NCBI GenBank assembly: GCA_964036295.1
Contig: OZ038473.1
Span: 13,406,501 to 13,470,500 of the forward strand
Direction of reading: 5' to 3'
DNA from: Plumapathes pennacea
Taxonomy: Eukaryota; Cnidaria; Anthozoa; Antipatharia; Myriopathidae
Length of the DNA: 64,000 nucleotides
The notes beneath the pieces were generated by a model. That model worked only from the letters and a program-made list of their open reading frames with translations. It was not told where the DNA came from and searched no databases. A program made the position numbers and the translations under genes. The stretch's first letter is position 1. Every line of letters begins with the position of its first letter. Of this stretch, positions 11,201 to 24,553 are shown piece after piece.

Positions 11201-14100
11201 TTGATCAGTGACTTGGTTTCGTCAAAAATTAGTAGGAAGTACATTAGTTCATCAGAGTCACGACTTTGTATTTCAAACCATATAGCAAAGTCGACGTTAC
11301 TAGTTCATTCTGGGCGGTATAAAATAATGTTGTTACTAAGGAAGTTCTTCCAGGGTTTTCCTTCTGAGCGATGGACACTCACAATATACCATACACCTGC
11401 TGTGCAAAGTAAAGAGGAAGCCTATAAACAAACAAAACCTCGGCCCACACCTCTTTTGTACTGGATCTTTGGACATAATTCATTGTTTATGTGTTGGACA
11501 TTGACTTGTGTTCGTAGGCCGTAACTCCCTCGCCGTATATTTTACAGCTTATGGGCCAGTAACTCTGAATGAAGGGATTGTGGGTGTTTTATATATCGCA
11601 GAGGCACACGTTTTGTAACGACGATTTCTGATCTCTATACTTGAGCCTTTTACTGTCGAGAGAAGGCCGAGCGCATGCACGACTGCAACAGAAACAAATA
11701 ACCCAATATCATAGTGACAAGTTATGATCTGTAACTAAGCGGGGCTCTGCAGGCAATACAACAAGAGCGGGGGCTTATCTACGGTTAGTATAAATCAACA
11801 CTGTCATATTTCTCTGTCCAAGATAAACTCGAATTGCCAAAACATGAACTGGAACTGAAACTGAAACAACGTGAACACTGCTATTAGAATGTACTTAGCA
11901 TCAAGAGCTTTCATTTGAGTAATCACTGCATTTTTAGGTTTTATTTAACAGTTCAGGAGTTGAAGGTGAACACTGCTATTAAAATGGCCTCATCAAGAGG
12001 TCACACCTTTAAGTTTCATTGGACACTTCAGACATTTAGACGTCTTCCAGGTTGAGTAAAATCCGCCTTCGGCCACTGCAAGAGTTTATTAATAACCTCT
12101 GACGCTACACGAAATGTGCAACTGAGCAAGCTCGATCATAAAGCAATGCATGAAGTTTGAGAAAATAGCAACCCATCTCTCATTGTTGGCGTGGGAAAGT
12201 CAGCTAAAGACACATATACGGTCGGACTGGAATCACTGGAGTAGCTTTGTGTAGGAGTAGTAAATCTATACGTCCAGTGTAAGCAAGCAGCGATGCCAAC
12301 GCACTCTCGTATTGCATGCCCGCGCGTGTTGGATGAACGAAAACAAAATAGCAAAATATTCATTTCTTACTGTAAACCTTTAAAGTTTACCGGTTCTAAT
12401 CCACAAAAGGGTGGAAAAAACAGGGGGCCGATCACCACAAATAACCTAATTTAGCTGCGCTAAACCCATTTACGATCAATATACTAGGCTGGCCTGTTTT
12501 TGACCGCATCGGTGCGTGGGACGGTCAAGTCACGTCCAACATCACGGCAAGCCAAGCGTTCAGTTCAGTGAAGGATGAAGAGATGTGGGACAGAATAGAT
12601 CCTTTCATAGTAAGCGTGGCGAACGTTCTTGTCGCCCACAGAGTGAAGACACAATGAAATGCTAATATTCCTTTGAAAACTCCTATTTGTTCTGCCTTCG
12701 GCCAACGCGCGAAATATCGGTCGAAACATATTTACAGTGTTCAGTATAATTATCAATAGTTACGTTGATACATTAGTATACCTTTTGCGGCGTTTGAGTG
12801 ATCAGAGGGAAGATTGTCAACTTTATGGTATCAAAAATGTTTTACACGACAAAACAAAGATAAAATTACGTCGAACTAATGCGAGATTTTGCCCATGACC
12901 TGGCGTAGGAAGCGTTGATCAGACAATTCAATATTACAATCAGATAAACGCTGACAGATGTAGAAATCAATCACTATCTGTCTACACCAACGTTTAACCG
13001 TGTTCTTGAAAATAGTAACCAATATAGTCAAAACAAAGCCCTCCAAGGTGACCTGTCACGTTGTGGGCCTCAAGTCACACCAGCCTGGCTATTAAAACAA
13101 GCACAGGCGCGCGCCACGATCAACATAATATTACTCGACGGTTCCATTTGGGTAGAAAACATGATAAAGCTGAAGACAACAATGTCGGTTTGGTGCAAGT
13201 TTGCAGTTTTTACCGGCTCAAGTTCCTCGCGGAATGCAAGGACATCAAATTGAGATCGTATTTAAATAAGTTTCATAATAAAGAGTAATGTTGCCAGTGG
13301 TACTTCGGGTATCTAACCCTCGAAAAATGGCGGAAGGTCGTCCACCAGTTGGCCAAGACGTCAATTAAATGTGTTAGGTGCTACGAGCGGTGTAAACTCC
13401 AGGAAGTAATCGGAACCGTTAAAATTATGATCAGGCTATAACCGTCCTTCCCTTGGATGTTATCACAAACTTACAACTTCCCTATTTCACATCCGCGATT
13501 TACAGAACGGAATTTTGCAACCGGTACTAGTGACACACGACTCCCCAACTGTTTCAAGTGTACCCGAGAAATGCCGGTGTTTCTTCGCGCATGTTTACTT
13601 CCTTGTTTGTCTCTCTGTTTCGATAACCTTGTCAGTTTGGTTTGGAGGAAACGTGATGGGAAATGTAATCTCATGTTGACAAAATCTAAAAAGTCAAAGG
13701 GCGCAAAAACATTCTGCGCGTGGTCAGTCGAGCACTCGACCCGATGGTTCGCCACGTGGGTGCAAGCAGAGAAACAAATATTTGGTCGAATAATTAATGG
13801 AGTTCGGATAAATCCAGCAAACAGTTATGCTTTGCTGAATAAAACTGGCATAAAAGCCGATCACAAATGTCACCACGATCAGCTCAGGCCAAAGTACAAC
13901 TGTTCGTATTTGTAACACCCACGTGCATGGAGCAAGAGAAAGAGTCACGACAACTCATCGAATTTGTTTTGTTTACCCGTTCCAGAAACCAAAGGGCAAT
14001 CAGCGGCACCTTATGGATCCATTTTTAGACAGACGATGTGCAGCACTTTTACTCAGATCACGTACAAAAAGTACAAATAAACAGATCATCGCGTGCCCTC
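8235..14100. other. Intergenic DNA without a supported gene
   Basis: Only short, composition-driven frames occur. The longest (10907..11524) has no conserved domain that I recognise. A CpG-bearing block at 9260..9560 precedes an exon-like segment ending CAAATCAG|gtaagc at 9780, which could be a first exon but is unsupported. The ~90-bp repeat family recurs at 11871..12045. Confidence 0.6.
11871..12045. repeat. Two copies of the ~90-bp dispersed unit
   Basis: Two 'gtgaacactgctatta' blocks are each followed by 'catcaagag' and 'tttcatt', with an intervening 'acagttcaggagttgaag'. They match the units in the kelch-like intron at 2497..2800. Confidence 0.8.
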
Positions 14101-14830
14101 TTAACCCGACACGCTATTTTCACACACCGTGAATAGACATCAAGGCCCGCCGAACTCTTAGTCCATTGTGATTGGCTGTCGTCGCCTACCGAGTAACAAT
14201 CGCACCGTCTCGGTGGTCTTCGCGATCATTCGGCCGGGGTCATCGGCCCACGCAGCAGTTCGTGATGTCCGGAAACGCCGCCCACTTGCTAACAACTTGC
14301 ATATAAATTAGTTCCACATAAGCCGCTTGCACCAGATGCGAAGTGTCAGTTGAGGAGCGATAGTCGGTAGCTGCACATCAAGAGCTGACGAAAATTTTGG
14401 AACTCATTTTTCTACTCAGTCTTACTCTGGGATGTTATCAATGGCGTTTCCCAGATTCCCGGCGTACGAAGGTTAGTTGTTATTAATTTGTGACCTGCAC
14501 TTAGTTCGATCTGTCACGTTGTGAAGTTGTAAAATTTGTCCGAACTCAGAAAGCGACGAAATAACCGTGTCCGGCGTGCGGGCACACGCGAGACTCAATC
14601 TGGAACCTACAGCGGTGGTCCTTGCTATTCTCTCGATCAAACATTTCGGATGTACCGACTCCGTTTACTACAGACGCGCGCCCATTTATAGACTGAGCGA
14701 TGCCGACGTGTGTTTTATGTAAACAAATTGTGCTAGTCATTCTACAAAGCGTTTTACGATAACATCATTCGGCCATGACTGCGGCTTCAGGCTCGTACAA
14801 CGTCACGACCGGATGGCTCCAGATTTGGAG
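14100..14830 (+). promoter_or_regulatory. CpG-richer promoter-like block with TATA box and short exon-like segment
   Basis: CpG dinucleotides are dense compared with the flanks. TATAAAT at 14302..14308 is followed about 130 bp later by an ATG at 14432 and a donor, TACGAAG|gttagt, with its exon end at 14471. The segment would encode MLSMAFPRFPAYE and end in phase 1. I see no downstream exon nearby on this strand. It could be an alternative first exon of a distant gene, a lncRNA promoter or an enhancer. Confidence 0.35.
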
Positions 14831-17800
14831 ACAGACACGCATCTTCCTTGTTTTGCATTCTGTCCGTCGACAGGGAACTATCATTAATTTCATATTCACA
14901 AAAAAAAAAAGAAAAAAAAAAAATCCTACGCTCAGCCAGAGGGGTGACGTCGATTCAAAAAATTACCAATTCTCGCCCACACATTTCAAGTCGAATGAAA
15001 CAGTAGCTTTTGCGTTCCAAAGCCGCATCAACTTGCTATTATGAGACTATGGACGACACACAATCTCCTGCGCTCGTCTTACTTCAGTTATCCACACTTT
15101 CACCGGTTTTTATGGGCTTGAATTATGTTTTTCCACAAGGCCAAATGTTAATAGTCCGCGTGGGTGTCAAGCAGCGGATTAAAATCGAAAGTCTTTTTGG
15201 CATGTTCCTTCACCTGGTTCTCGAGAACTATAATAAAGGATGCACGATGCAGCTAGTATTTAATATTGTACTATACTAATCCAGGCTTTGGTGATTGATT
15301 TCACCTTCTCACACTTGATCATGCCCGGTTGGACGACTGTTATTATTATGAATAAGACACTGCAGCACCAAATGTCGTCTTACTTAAAGGCTATTTCATG
15401 GAGGCGCCACAGAAAACGGCTGTTGGCATGAAGTCAAGGTTTTGCCCAATGGTGACTTATGTATGACGAAACCTTGTTTTATGACTGATAGCTCTGTACA
15501 GAGGGTGTATTCGATCTTGCAATGCCCGTTGTAACATTGTGGCTATTCACTAGTAGCAAACGCAAAGAATACTGCTTCGCCGGTTAACCACTCTATTTTT
15601 CGACAAATTAGGTTTAAAATGCAAAAAAATAAAAAGATACCTATAACCCCCACTAAAGAGCAACGTGCGCACTGCCATTTCTAGAATGAGCTCATCGAAA
15701 GTGGAGTCACACCTTTTGGTTCAGTGTCGGTTGAAAGATATTTGAATCGAATTCGCCCTTCCATAATCATGATTATCTTTTGGGGTGGCTGTTTTGTTAT
15801 GGCATAATGAGCCGCGCATATTCACTTCCAAATTCGGCACTAAGTCAGACTATGGTCATTTTACAGAAGAGTGTATTTGATATTTTCGTGAAATAATGAA
15901 GCATTAATATTGACCGCAACATAGCTAGAATGCGGACAGTCCACCCACTCTGTGGCTCTCTGTCTGTCTCCGGCTCAGTCTCTGTCCCTCCTTCCCTCTC
16001 CTTTCCTTCCTCTTCACATAGTATTGGTCAAGAGTTCCTTCACAGAACTTCACTTGTGTCAAATTCAAACTTCAATATGTCCCACACTTAACCACACGAG
16101 CGGCTTACTCTTAGGTATATCAGGCGCCAGTGAATACTAAACAACTGACAAAGCGTGTATATACCCACACACAGCAGTTTCCCTGCAATCCTTCCCCCGC
16201 TCACGAGAGAACACTTGAATTTGTGGCTACCGACCTTAACCCACGAGAGTAAGTGATCGATAATGCGTCCGCAACACAAATCATCGAATTGTTTGTTGGT
16301 GAACAAGCCTCGGGTCATTTTCCTAACACACTGCCACGTTGAAAAATGTGACTTGGGCCGTTTAGGACGAAGCAAACGATGATGATTAACATTCAGGTTC
16401 AGAGTGTATAGTTGAATCATGATGGGCCGGCATATTGCTCTATTAATGGAAGTGTAGGCTGAGCCGATAATTTGCGAGGTTTGTTCAAAGAGATCGGCCT
16501 TGATGAAGGTTTCTGCCATTGCATGTGTGAACTGTTGGGGAAGACAAAGGGCAATAAGCTTGCCTATTTTACGCTCAGGATCAGCCAGGGTCTGGGCGGA
16601 TCTCGTATTAATAGCTTGAACAAAGCCTTTAATTTGGAACACCTAAACGCGAGTTATATTACACACGAAAATGGCCACTCAAGTTATCATATCAGTCGCC
16701 GTCGCCCGTGAAGGTTACATGGCTTGGGACTAGACATTGTTTATCTAGCTCGTCACCTTTAAAATTATATTTATGCGTATTCAGTGCACTGAGTTTCTAG
16801 ATGTGATGCCCTAAAGGCCAGTGGAAACTCGGATATTCTGGGCTTCGACACGTGCGTAAGAAGTTTATGACAAAAGGCCTCAACGTGGCAATGTAGGGCC
16901 GGAATCGATGTGCCAACGATGCGGTAGCAGTAGTATCGACATTTTACGAGTCCCAACTTCCATACACTCGCGGTGTCATCTTTGATTAGCTGTGTAAATT
17001 ATACTACTCGGCGGAAATCATTTTACCGTTCGCCATGAATCCACAGCCTAAAAACCGTACATAATAATAATATAATAATTTTACCAAATAGTAAGCATAT
17101 AAATTAAAATGGTTTGCCGAGCAATGTTGATGAAGCTCAGATTCCTGTTTTTTAATGGCTCTTACCATTGCATGATCAACGCTTATACAGCTACCTGTAG
17201 ACTATGCTAAAACTATCAATCCAATTGTCACTTGACAACCTGTACACTAATAACCATCAATTGAAATACAGCAGGCTTACTAATAACCCAAAACGTATAG
17301 TTTTCACAGCCTTTTACCTCAGTAAGAAACTTACCAGTGACGGTTAAGAACTATAGTTTAATAGAGGGTTTTACTGCAGAATCTATTCCGTTATGACAGC
17401 CCATTGTAGTATGCCTCCTATAGCTGAGAAGAAGCCACGAAAACAGCCATTTGGGGAGAAAATATATTAATGTATATTCAGTTGATAATAAATACATGTG
17501 ATTAAGTAGTTTGGTCTTGTAGGATTGGAACACAGTAATCAATCATTCTATGCACAGAAAAGCTTTATTTATAGTTAGAAGCCGGCGACGCAGTGCTAGG
17601 TGTAGGTTGGCCGAGGCAGGTTGCTGCGTTTAATATTCCAGCCCGAGTCAGTAGAACACCCAATGACGTACGGAACCCGTATGCAAATACGGAAACTACC
17701 AGCAACGTACACCCACTCAGCCCGTTCAATAGGATAACCTGGTGAATTCGTTACATGGCACGAGAATAGAACACAACAGACGTGCGACTCTTCTTTTGTG

Positions 17801-17900
17801 ACGTGAATGTTGCACAGGAAAATATTCAACAAACGTCAGTTCCTTGATCATTCGGCTCTCTTTAGTAAATGCGAAGGTAACTTTTATAAAACACAACCGA
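14831..17900. other. Intergenic DNA without a supported gene
   Basis: An A-rich tract lies near 14900..14930. A degenerate single copy of the ~90-bp repeat lies near 15660..15760. A short exon-like ATG segment ends GTGAAG|gttaca near 16710. Nothing else is supported. Confidence 0.6.
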
Positions 17901-18872
17901 ATGTGCACTCTGATACTTGGAATAAAGCTATAATACTTTCTCACTTGCGACACTTCTGGACCAAACACCCAAACGAACAATTAATTGTACATGCGTGTAC
18001 ACAAGTCAAACGCTAATTCTTATAAACAGAGTTAGACTGAGGGCGTTGAGTTCTGTCATCTTCGTTCTTCAGGGACAATAAACTAGGTATCAATATGTTG
18101 GTAGTAAACTAGCTGAAGACACCTACGAGACAGTATTTAACATGCCTAGCCTATACGATAGAATATTCACTACGTAACTATAGCAAGTTGGCTTTCACTA
18201 AGGCCAAACACCTGAGTTGCAGCTCTGCATTTAAGACATGTATCGGTAATTTCATTATTTTTTACAGCCAATTTTTCATCAGCTCTGCTCAGTGGTGTTA
18301 GAATAATACTCAACTTGTAAATTACACGTGTAAATATTTATTATTTCCCTAATGTATAAAACAATGGCCTTTACAAAGACTCGGAAAATAGAATTTAAAA
18401 ATAGAATAACAGCACAACAAGGTGACGAACTTTCGCACGCGAGTAAAATGAATAGAGAAGGTATACCAGGCTTATGCAAAAGCGGTTTTACCTGAACCTT
18501 CTACTCAATGATCTGGTGTGACACACTAATTCCAATGAGCATTTTGTTATTTACTAACTTTTCTGGCTTGTGCTCGGCTCTTTCAGTCCACTGATATGAG
18601 GCTAAACCACAAATACAAGGCAAAATAAGGGGCGGGTGGAAAGAAAAGTCGCGTATTGAAATTGAACTATGAGCAGATTATAAGAATTTTCACAAACATA
18701 AGCGCCTTCAAGCGGCTCTCAAGTCGTCTTCTATTAGTGCTTAGCGGTCACGCGATACGAAACAGGTTCCGGTGTCAGCGGGTGTGTCGGAGTTATTCGC
18801 AAGGCTCTTTTTTGCGTGTTAGTAAACTATTGCAGTTTGGAGTAACAAAGAAGAAAAAGAATAATCGACACG

Positions 18873-18918
18873 ATGTATCGAAGAGCAATCGTTGAGGGAT
18901 TCGACTACATCAGGCAAG
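18873..18918 (+). other. Exon-like 46-bp block conserved in both duplication copies (copy A)
   Basis: It reads ATG to a donor (GGCAAG|gtaacc) and would encode MYRRAIVEGFDYIRQ plus one base (phase 1). The homologous block at 24508..24553 has the same length, the same start and the same donor position, without indels. No downstream exon is identified. Confidence 0.3.
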
Positions 18919-20386
18919 GTAACCTCGAGAATATCTTTCAGTGAATGCTTTGTGTAACAGTATGCAGGATACACCAAGGTCTAACAGATCTCTGCTCTCC
19001 CTCCTCCACGGAGATTAGTTAGCGACTTTAAACTTGCTGTACGCATGAGTCAAGTACTGTATGCAACGGGGGTATGCATCGCCATTAGTGCTTCAGCAAC
19101 AAAGAGGGACGTCTGACGAAGCGATTGCACAATGGATCATCAACGATAGCTTCAGCATGCACTGTCCGATTACTAACAAACTTAAACACTGTCTTGAACT
19201 AGGGGCGAAAAACCGGAAATTTTTCGGAAGCAATGCCGCTTTCCGGTTACGATTCCAGTTAGTTGGTGCACGCCGCTGCGAAACGTCCGCTCATCTGTCA
19301 TCCAGGACTACCATCGACCCTTCGTTTATTCATATAGTACGCAGTCAAGAAGTAGTTCTCCCAAGTAGTTGCTATCCACTGTAGTTGATACAAAGATTAG
19401 ATCATATAATTCAATGTAATTCAACAGTCGGAAATCTAATTCACTTCATGAATATTGTAACCTCGAATAATCAATAACCACAGTCAAAATACCGCTCAAG
19501 TGCTTGTTAATACACGCACACACAAAAATAGTGAATCCGTCAAGTTCGCATTTTGAAAAAGTTAAATATAAGCCTGGAAAGGGACGACAGTACCAAGACG
19601 TGTACAAGACTTCGAACTAAGTGTCAATAAATATTAGAGAGGTGCTTTCTCACTCTCGCAAACACTCAACTGATGATATGCTAGATGTACTTGATAACTG
19701 CCGACATGTACTAATTAAAAGCGACTCTCAAAACTATTGTACTTTCTGTTCGTTTATATGACTGCTGCCAAGAGAGTCTTCCCTAGGGAAGAAGCACTTT
19801 AAGTATCCATAAGCAACGAGGAAAATGAGACAGTGTTGGAAAAGAAACAACGTACTGTAGTGCTGTCTAAGTTGGCCTGGTACACCTTCGTACTGCAGGA
19901 AACACACACGGAATGTCGTCTACATCTACTTTATTATTCCTACAACGGTTTCCCATCAAGTAGAGAGCGTCAAAAGCAATCATTTGGCTTATTTCTCATG
20001 ACGACTTTCGCTTCAAGAATCAATTCACACTTCAGCAACTCTAGCTGATATAAAGGACCGTTACTTATGATAATAACATGGTACCAGGAAGTAATCAAAA
20101 TAACAAAAAAAAACCCTGTGCGTGGGGAACACAAATCTTGGAAACGAAAGAATTTGCTTCCCGAGGATCTGTTTTCATCATCTGTTCACAACAGTAATAA
20201 TAACAAAAGCAAGTAGCCAGAACACAAGATTTCTAAGTAGAATCACACGTAAAAATGTCATAGAAGGTTGATTATGGAAAATTATCGCCTGAGAAATGTG
20301 AAGGATATCAACGTAGTTGCAATGTACCATGCAGACAGTAGATGCAGTCCTGCGGTTGCCTTAGTTGCCAAAACAGAAAACCACGA

Positions 20387-20452
20387 GAAAATACGAAAAA
20401 ATATGAAAAAATACGAAAAAATACGAAAAAATACGAAAAAATACGAAAAATA
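20387..20452. repeat. 10-bp tandem repeat (about six copies)
   Basis: The unit is 'atacgaaaaa' in near-perfect copies. It makes spurious KYEKIRKN-like and FRIFSYFF-like frames. Confidence 0.9.
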
Positions 20453-21359
20453 CACATCTGAAAAATCCATAAAGCATGAACATTAAGCTGTAATAATAAC
20501 ATCTTCGAGTTGTGCAGGATTTCGACTTAAAAGTCTTGTGCTACAGTTGTGATTGCAGTCAAAAATGCAGCCATGAAATGATCTGGTAAACTAAACAGGT
20601 GTAATGAAATCACAAACCGTAACAGTTAAAGCTATTTTAGAACAGTTGATAATAAATATGTAGAACTTTTTAACGTGATACCCCATGACAGGTGTACGTC
20701 ATAACTAATATCAAAATTCATTGTGCTATTGTGGAGAAAAGTATGTGCAAATCGCCAAAAGTATATACCCTGCAGGAATGGAAGTATTCACAGGAAGCAC
20801 CAGCAAAATATAAGGGAATTATTGCCCTGGCACACTTTTAGGAAACTTACGTTGGTTCTCCATGTTCCGTAGTAGCCAGTAAATGTACTTGATTTTAGTT
20901 ATATATTGTTTATTTGCCAGTGTGGTCTACCACAAAAGTTACTAGTTCTCAAAATTTGAATATGCAATACACAGTGCAACATGATTTGACACTGCATAAA
21001 ATACAGGCTAATGATTTCTCCAGCAATCCTAAACCTGCTACTGGTGCAATGGTATGTAAACAAACTCTACTTCTTCCTCAGAATGCATTATGGGTCAACA
21101 ACAAAACGAGTTTAGTCGCAGCACTTTAGTTTTAGCATTTGATTTACTCAAAAAGTCATATAGCTACACTGGTTGCTTGCAAATGGAACTTCAGCGAAGA
21201 CACTTAAAAGGTTTGGGTGATGTAGCATGAATTTTGCCTGTTCAGATTCTCTGTTAGTGCACGACTGCAAAGGAAGAACTCGTCAACTAAAGTTGCTCAC
21301 AGTATATCATCCCGAATAAAAAGGAGGTCGGTTATTGGTAAGAGCATGTTTTAGTGTAA

Positions 21360-22115
21360 GTTCAGTGAGTGAACACTTGAAATAACTCTTGTACAATCCA
21401 CTCGGCAAAATTTTCAGTCATACAGAGCTTGAATTACACAGCTTGAGCAGTCACTAAATTCTTTCCGACAACAAACGTCCAGTTTGATAGTTTCTATGCA
21501 CTCCAACAAGATGCACGCCTTTAAATTATGCAGTTTTTGGACTGATATTAAATGCGAAATACACCATGCATATCTCGGATTGCAGACAATCATGTTTGAA
21601 GTGTTGTTTTATCTGCACTGAGTATTCCATGAGCAGCAGAACGAGTAGCTAGACATTTACGGTGTAGTTGTAAGATATGATTACTGGGCGCACACGTCAT
21701 TCACATCAGCGTATTACTGTTCAACCTTGTACAATCCACTCGGGTACACTACAAAACGGTTACACTACAGAAGTGATATACAGTACAACACTATTGCACA
21801 ATTATAAAGAGGATACACGTACCAAAAGCGTATGAACTCCAGCTGTTTACTACTGAAGAGGGAACAATCTTCCGTCCATCACCCAACACATATACCATCC
21901 AGAGTGTAAACAGGCAGTCGTTTGAGATGAAAACGTTTTTCGTGCCAGGAGTCAATTAAGAAGCTACACTTTAGTGGGTGAACACTTGAAAGTATCTCTT
22001 TGCATAATCCAAAGGTCACCATACAGGGCCTGAATTATGCAGTTTTATCAGTTAGTAAACCATTTCTTGACAAAAAACCGGCTTTTCAGTTCCTCTTATA
22101 CACTCCAACAAGATG
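21360..22115. repeat. Local direct repeat, ~155-bp arms
   Basis: The stretch 21360..21520 ('gtgaacacttgaaa', 'ataca', 'gggcctgaattat'-like, ending 'cactccaacaagatgc') recurs diverged at 21962..22115. It lies inside copy A of the larger duplication. Confidence 0.6.
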
Positions 22116-24507
22116 CTTTCTAAATTCTTGGACTCTCCGCCGTGCTATGTTCATCGCGTGACTGCAGACATACTTCGATTGACTGTTTTGTCGCGTCGTA
22201 CTTTGTCGAACCAACAGTGCACTAAATTCACGGTTGCTGCATGCAACACGGTTTCTGAGCCATGTAGACACCATGAGCAAACCGAGTACAAAGAGAACCT
22301 TACTATGGCAGACCTCCAAACACCGAACTCCTGCGAATCGTTGTTTAAGTTTACAGTGGGGCTCACGTAAGACCCTTATGCTGGTTTTGATCACTTCTCT
22401 TGTACAACAGGTACATAAGCGATCAATCTTCAGTGACTAACCCGGAACATTCGACATGAAATTCCGCCTCGCGTGTCAGTTGACTGCACATAGAAGACAA
22501 AACTCCATGGCTAATTTAACTAAGTTAATTTGATTGCTATAAATCCAGCCGCTTTTGCAGCCGGGCTCAAAAGGAACGTCATCATAAATTTGCGAGTAAG
22601 GTAATCCCGTTCCATAACGACCCGGTTGTCAGCCAACTAAGATGCCGCCTTGTCATTTTTGTCATTTGAAACCTTTATGTCAGGCAGAGAGTAGATCTGC
22701 ACAAACAGAAAGATTTGACGCCGCAGCCAGATCACTAAGTATCACCCACGTGTGTGAATAGGACAAAACACGACTCCTCAACCATCACTGTAGTTTCACT
22801 GAAGTACATCCCGTCCTTTTTGGACAAAAGCCAAGTTGGCAAGAGTTCATTTGATCACGTGATCATTTCGCTGGCGGGCGGATTCAAACAATTTCCGTGT
22901 CACTGACCCTTCCTGATACTATGATAAGATAACTGTGGCAAGCTTACTCAGGAAAAAGAGCGTGTTTCCTTGATCTAACGCCTCTCGTAATAGAAGAATT
23001 GGTCGATGTCTGTTGCATATTCACCTGATGAATTTGGCCCGTTGTCAAAAAGAATTACAAGACGTCAAGCAAGACAAGTCATTTACTATCGACTATTTAT
23101 AAACAAGCCCACGCCGCCCACGCGAAACTGTTGCATTTCTCCCTTTGGCGTTGCACAGAGGGAAATATAGTTCACGTTTACATCTGAAGGCTAAGACTCT
23201 TTAAGAGCACACATGACAAATGAGTGACCCACAGAAAGTAGATATTACGACAAACCAGCTGAAGTCCTGATTTTTTCACATTTCGTGTTTGCTTTTTGGG
23301 CCAAGGTTGCTGTCTGTTCCGACACCGGAAGTCTTTTAATACTTGTCACCTTGCAAAAATCAAATCAGTTATAAACTCCTTCGTCTTAAATACAAGGTTG
23401 AGAAGGTTGGCAAAGTCTCCATATTCGTTCAATCACTGAAGATAATGGGAGAGTTGAGAGAAAGCTCACAAAAATATAGCTGCCGGAGGTATGTTCTCGG
23501 GTACACAGGCCAACCAATGCACAAAAGACAACAAAGTTGGGAAGCTAATTTTGAAAACCAAACCCCACGTCGTGACGGTGAAAGACCAATGAATGTCAAG
23601 ATGGCAGTCTAGGTTGTAACTAATGTATAGAGATCCTCTTGGGTTTCATGCCTCACTAAATGCAGCCGGTGTACTTTGGGTTTCTTCCAAGTATGATATA
23701 TTACTCAGTAGAAGCTGGCCACGTTTATTTACAAGCACACTAAAAAGAATAGTATGATCAAAACAAGTTTTATGAATGTATATTTATTTGTAAAATTTTC
23801 CAGATTTATCAAATCAGTTACAAATTTGGTTGCACCTTCGTTTGCATGAAGCTGTCATAGTTCCTAAATTTATAGAACACTTAATCTTTTAAACGTATAG
23901 TTTTAAAGTAGGAAGGAGCAAGCAAGAGGTTGGGTAGCTAGCAAGCCAGTAGACACCTACAAGACAGCATTTAGCATGGTCTCTAAACGTCAGATTCCCC
24001 AGAAGTTTATTAAACGATAGCCATGGATTTGGCATATAAAATAATTCAAGAAAATAACAGAATAAAAATGACGCACTTTATAAATTAACACTATGGACTT
24101 ATTCTTTGGCGGCTTTACCTGGCGCATATCTGCACAACAAACCTATCAATTTCAAACCTATCAACGTACGTTTAAGATATTTCTTTCCTTGCTTGTATAC
24201 GGCTCTTTGTTCTGACGTGACAAAATTGCAAGGAAATAAATGGGGTGGACGGAAGGAAGGAAGGCCATGAATTGAAATTGAAATTTGGCTGGATAACAGG
24301 AATTATACGCCTTCGCGATCACCAAACAAACACTGAAACTCCCCCATGTGTTAACACATTTCCAGCCGTGTTTGTGCTCAGCGGTCATGCCATACTTACC
24401 TCAAATAAGGCGGGTGTGTTGGAGCTATTCGTGAGGTCGTGAGGTTACTCGTGTCAGTAAGCGATTGCAGCTTGGATATACAAAGAAGAAAGGGTATTAT
24501 CACCGTA

Positions 24508-24553
24508 ATGTATCGAAAGACGTTGGGCGAAGGATTTGTGTACACCGGGCAAG
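24508..24553 (+). other. Exon-like 46-bp block conserved in both duplication copies (copy B)
   Basis: It would encode MYRKTLGEGFVYTGQ followed by GGCAAG|gtataa, phase 1. Compared with copy A, several differences are conservative (Arg/Lys, Ile/Leu) or synonymous (Glu, Phe), and the frame is intact. Confidence 0.3.

Larger units (their letters stand above)
17900..23620. repeat. Copy A of a diverged tandem duplication
   Basis: Collinear similarity with 23930..31260 was seen by eye. Matching pairs are 18110..18145 with 23945..23980, 18640..18985 with 24238..24615, 19100..19210 with 24775..24880, 20490..20720 with 26405..26640, 21040..21095 with 27170..27215, and 22905..23500 with 30050..31180. 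The offset grows from about 5.6 to 7.7 kb, so copy B has gained DNA. There is no long ORF. A further internal duplication pairs 21360..21520 with 21962..22115. Confidence 0.65.

Noticed and set aside
10907-11524. 205-codon frame as a gene
   Set aside because: No domain is recognised, the opposite strand is also open, and it contains a common coral-type repeat motif (gcctgcgagcaggc). It could be a decayed transposon; I cannot show it.
20268-20486. Lys/Tyr-rich frame
   Set aside because: It is the translation of a 10-bp A-rich tandem repeat.
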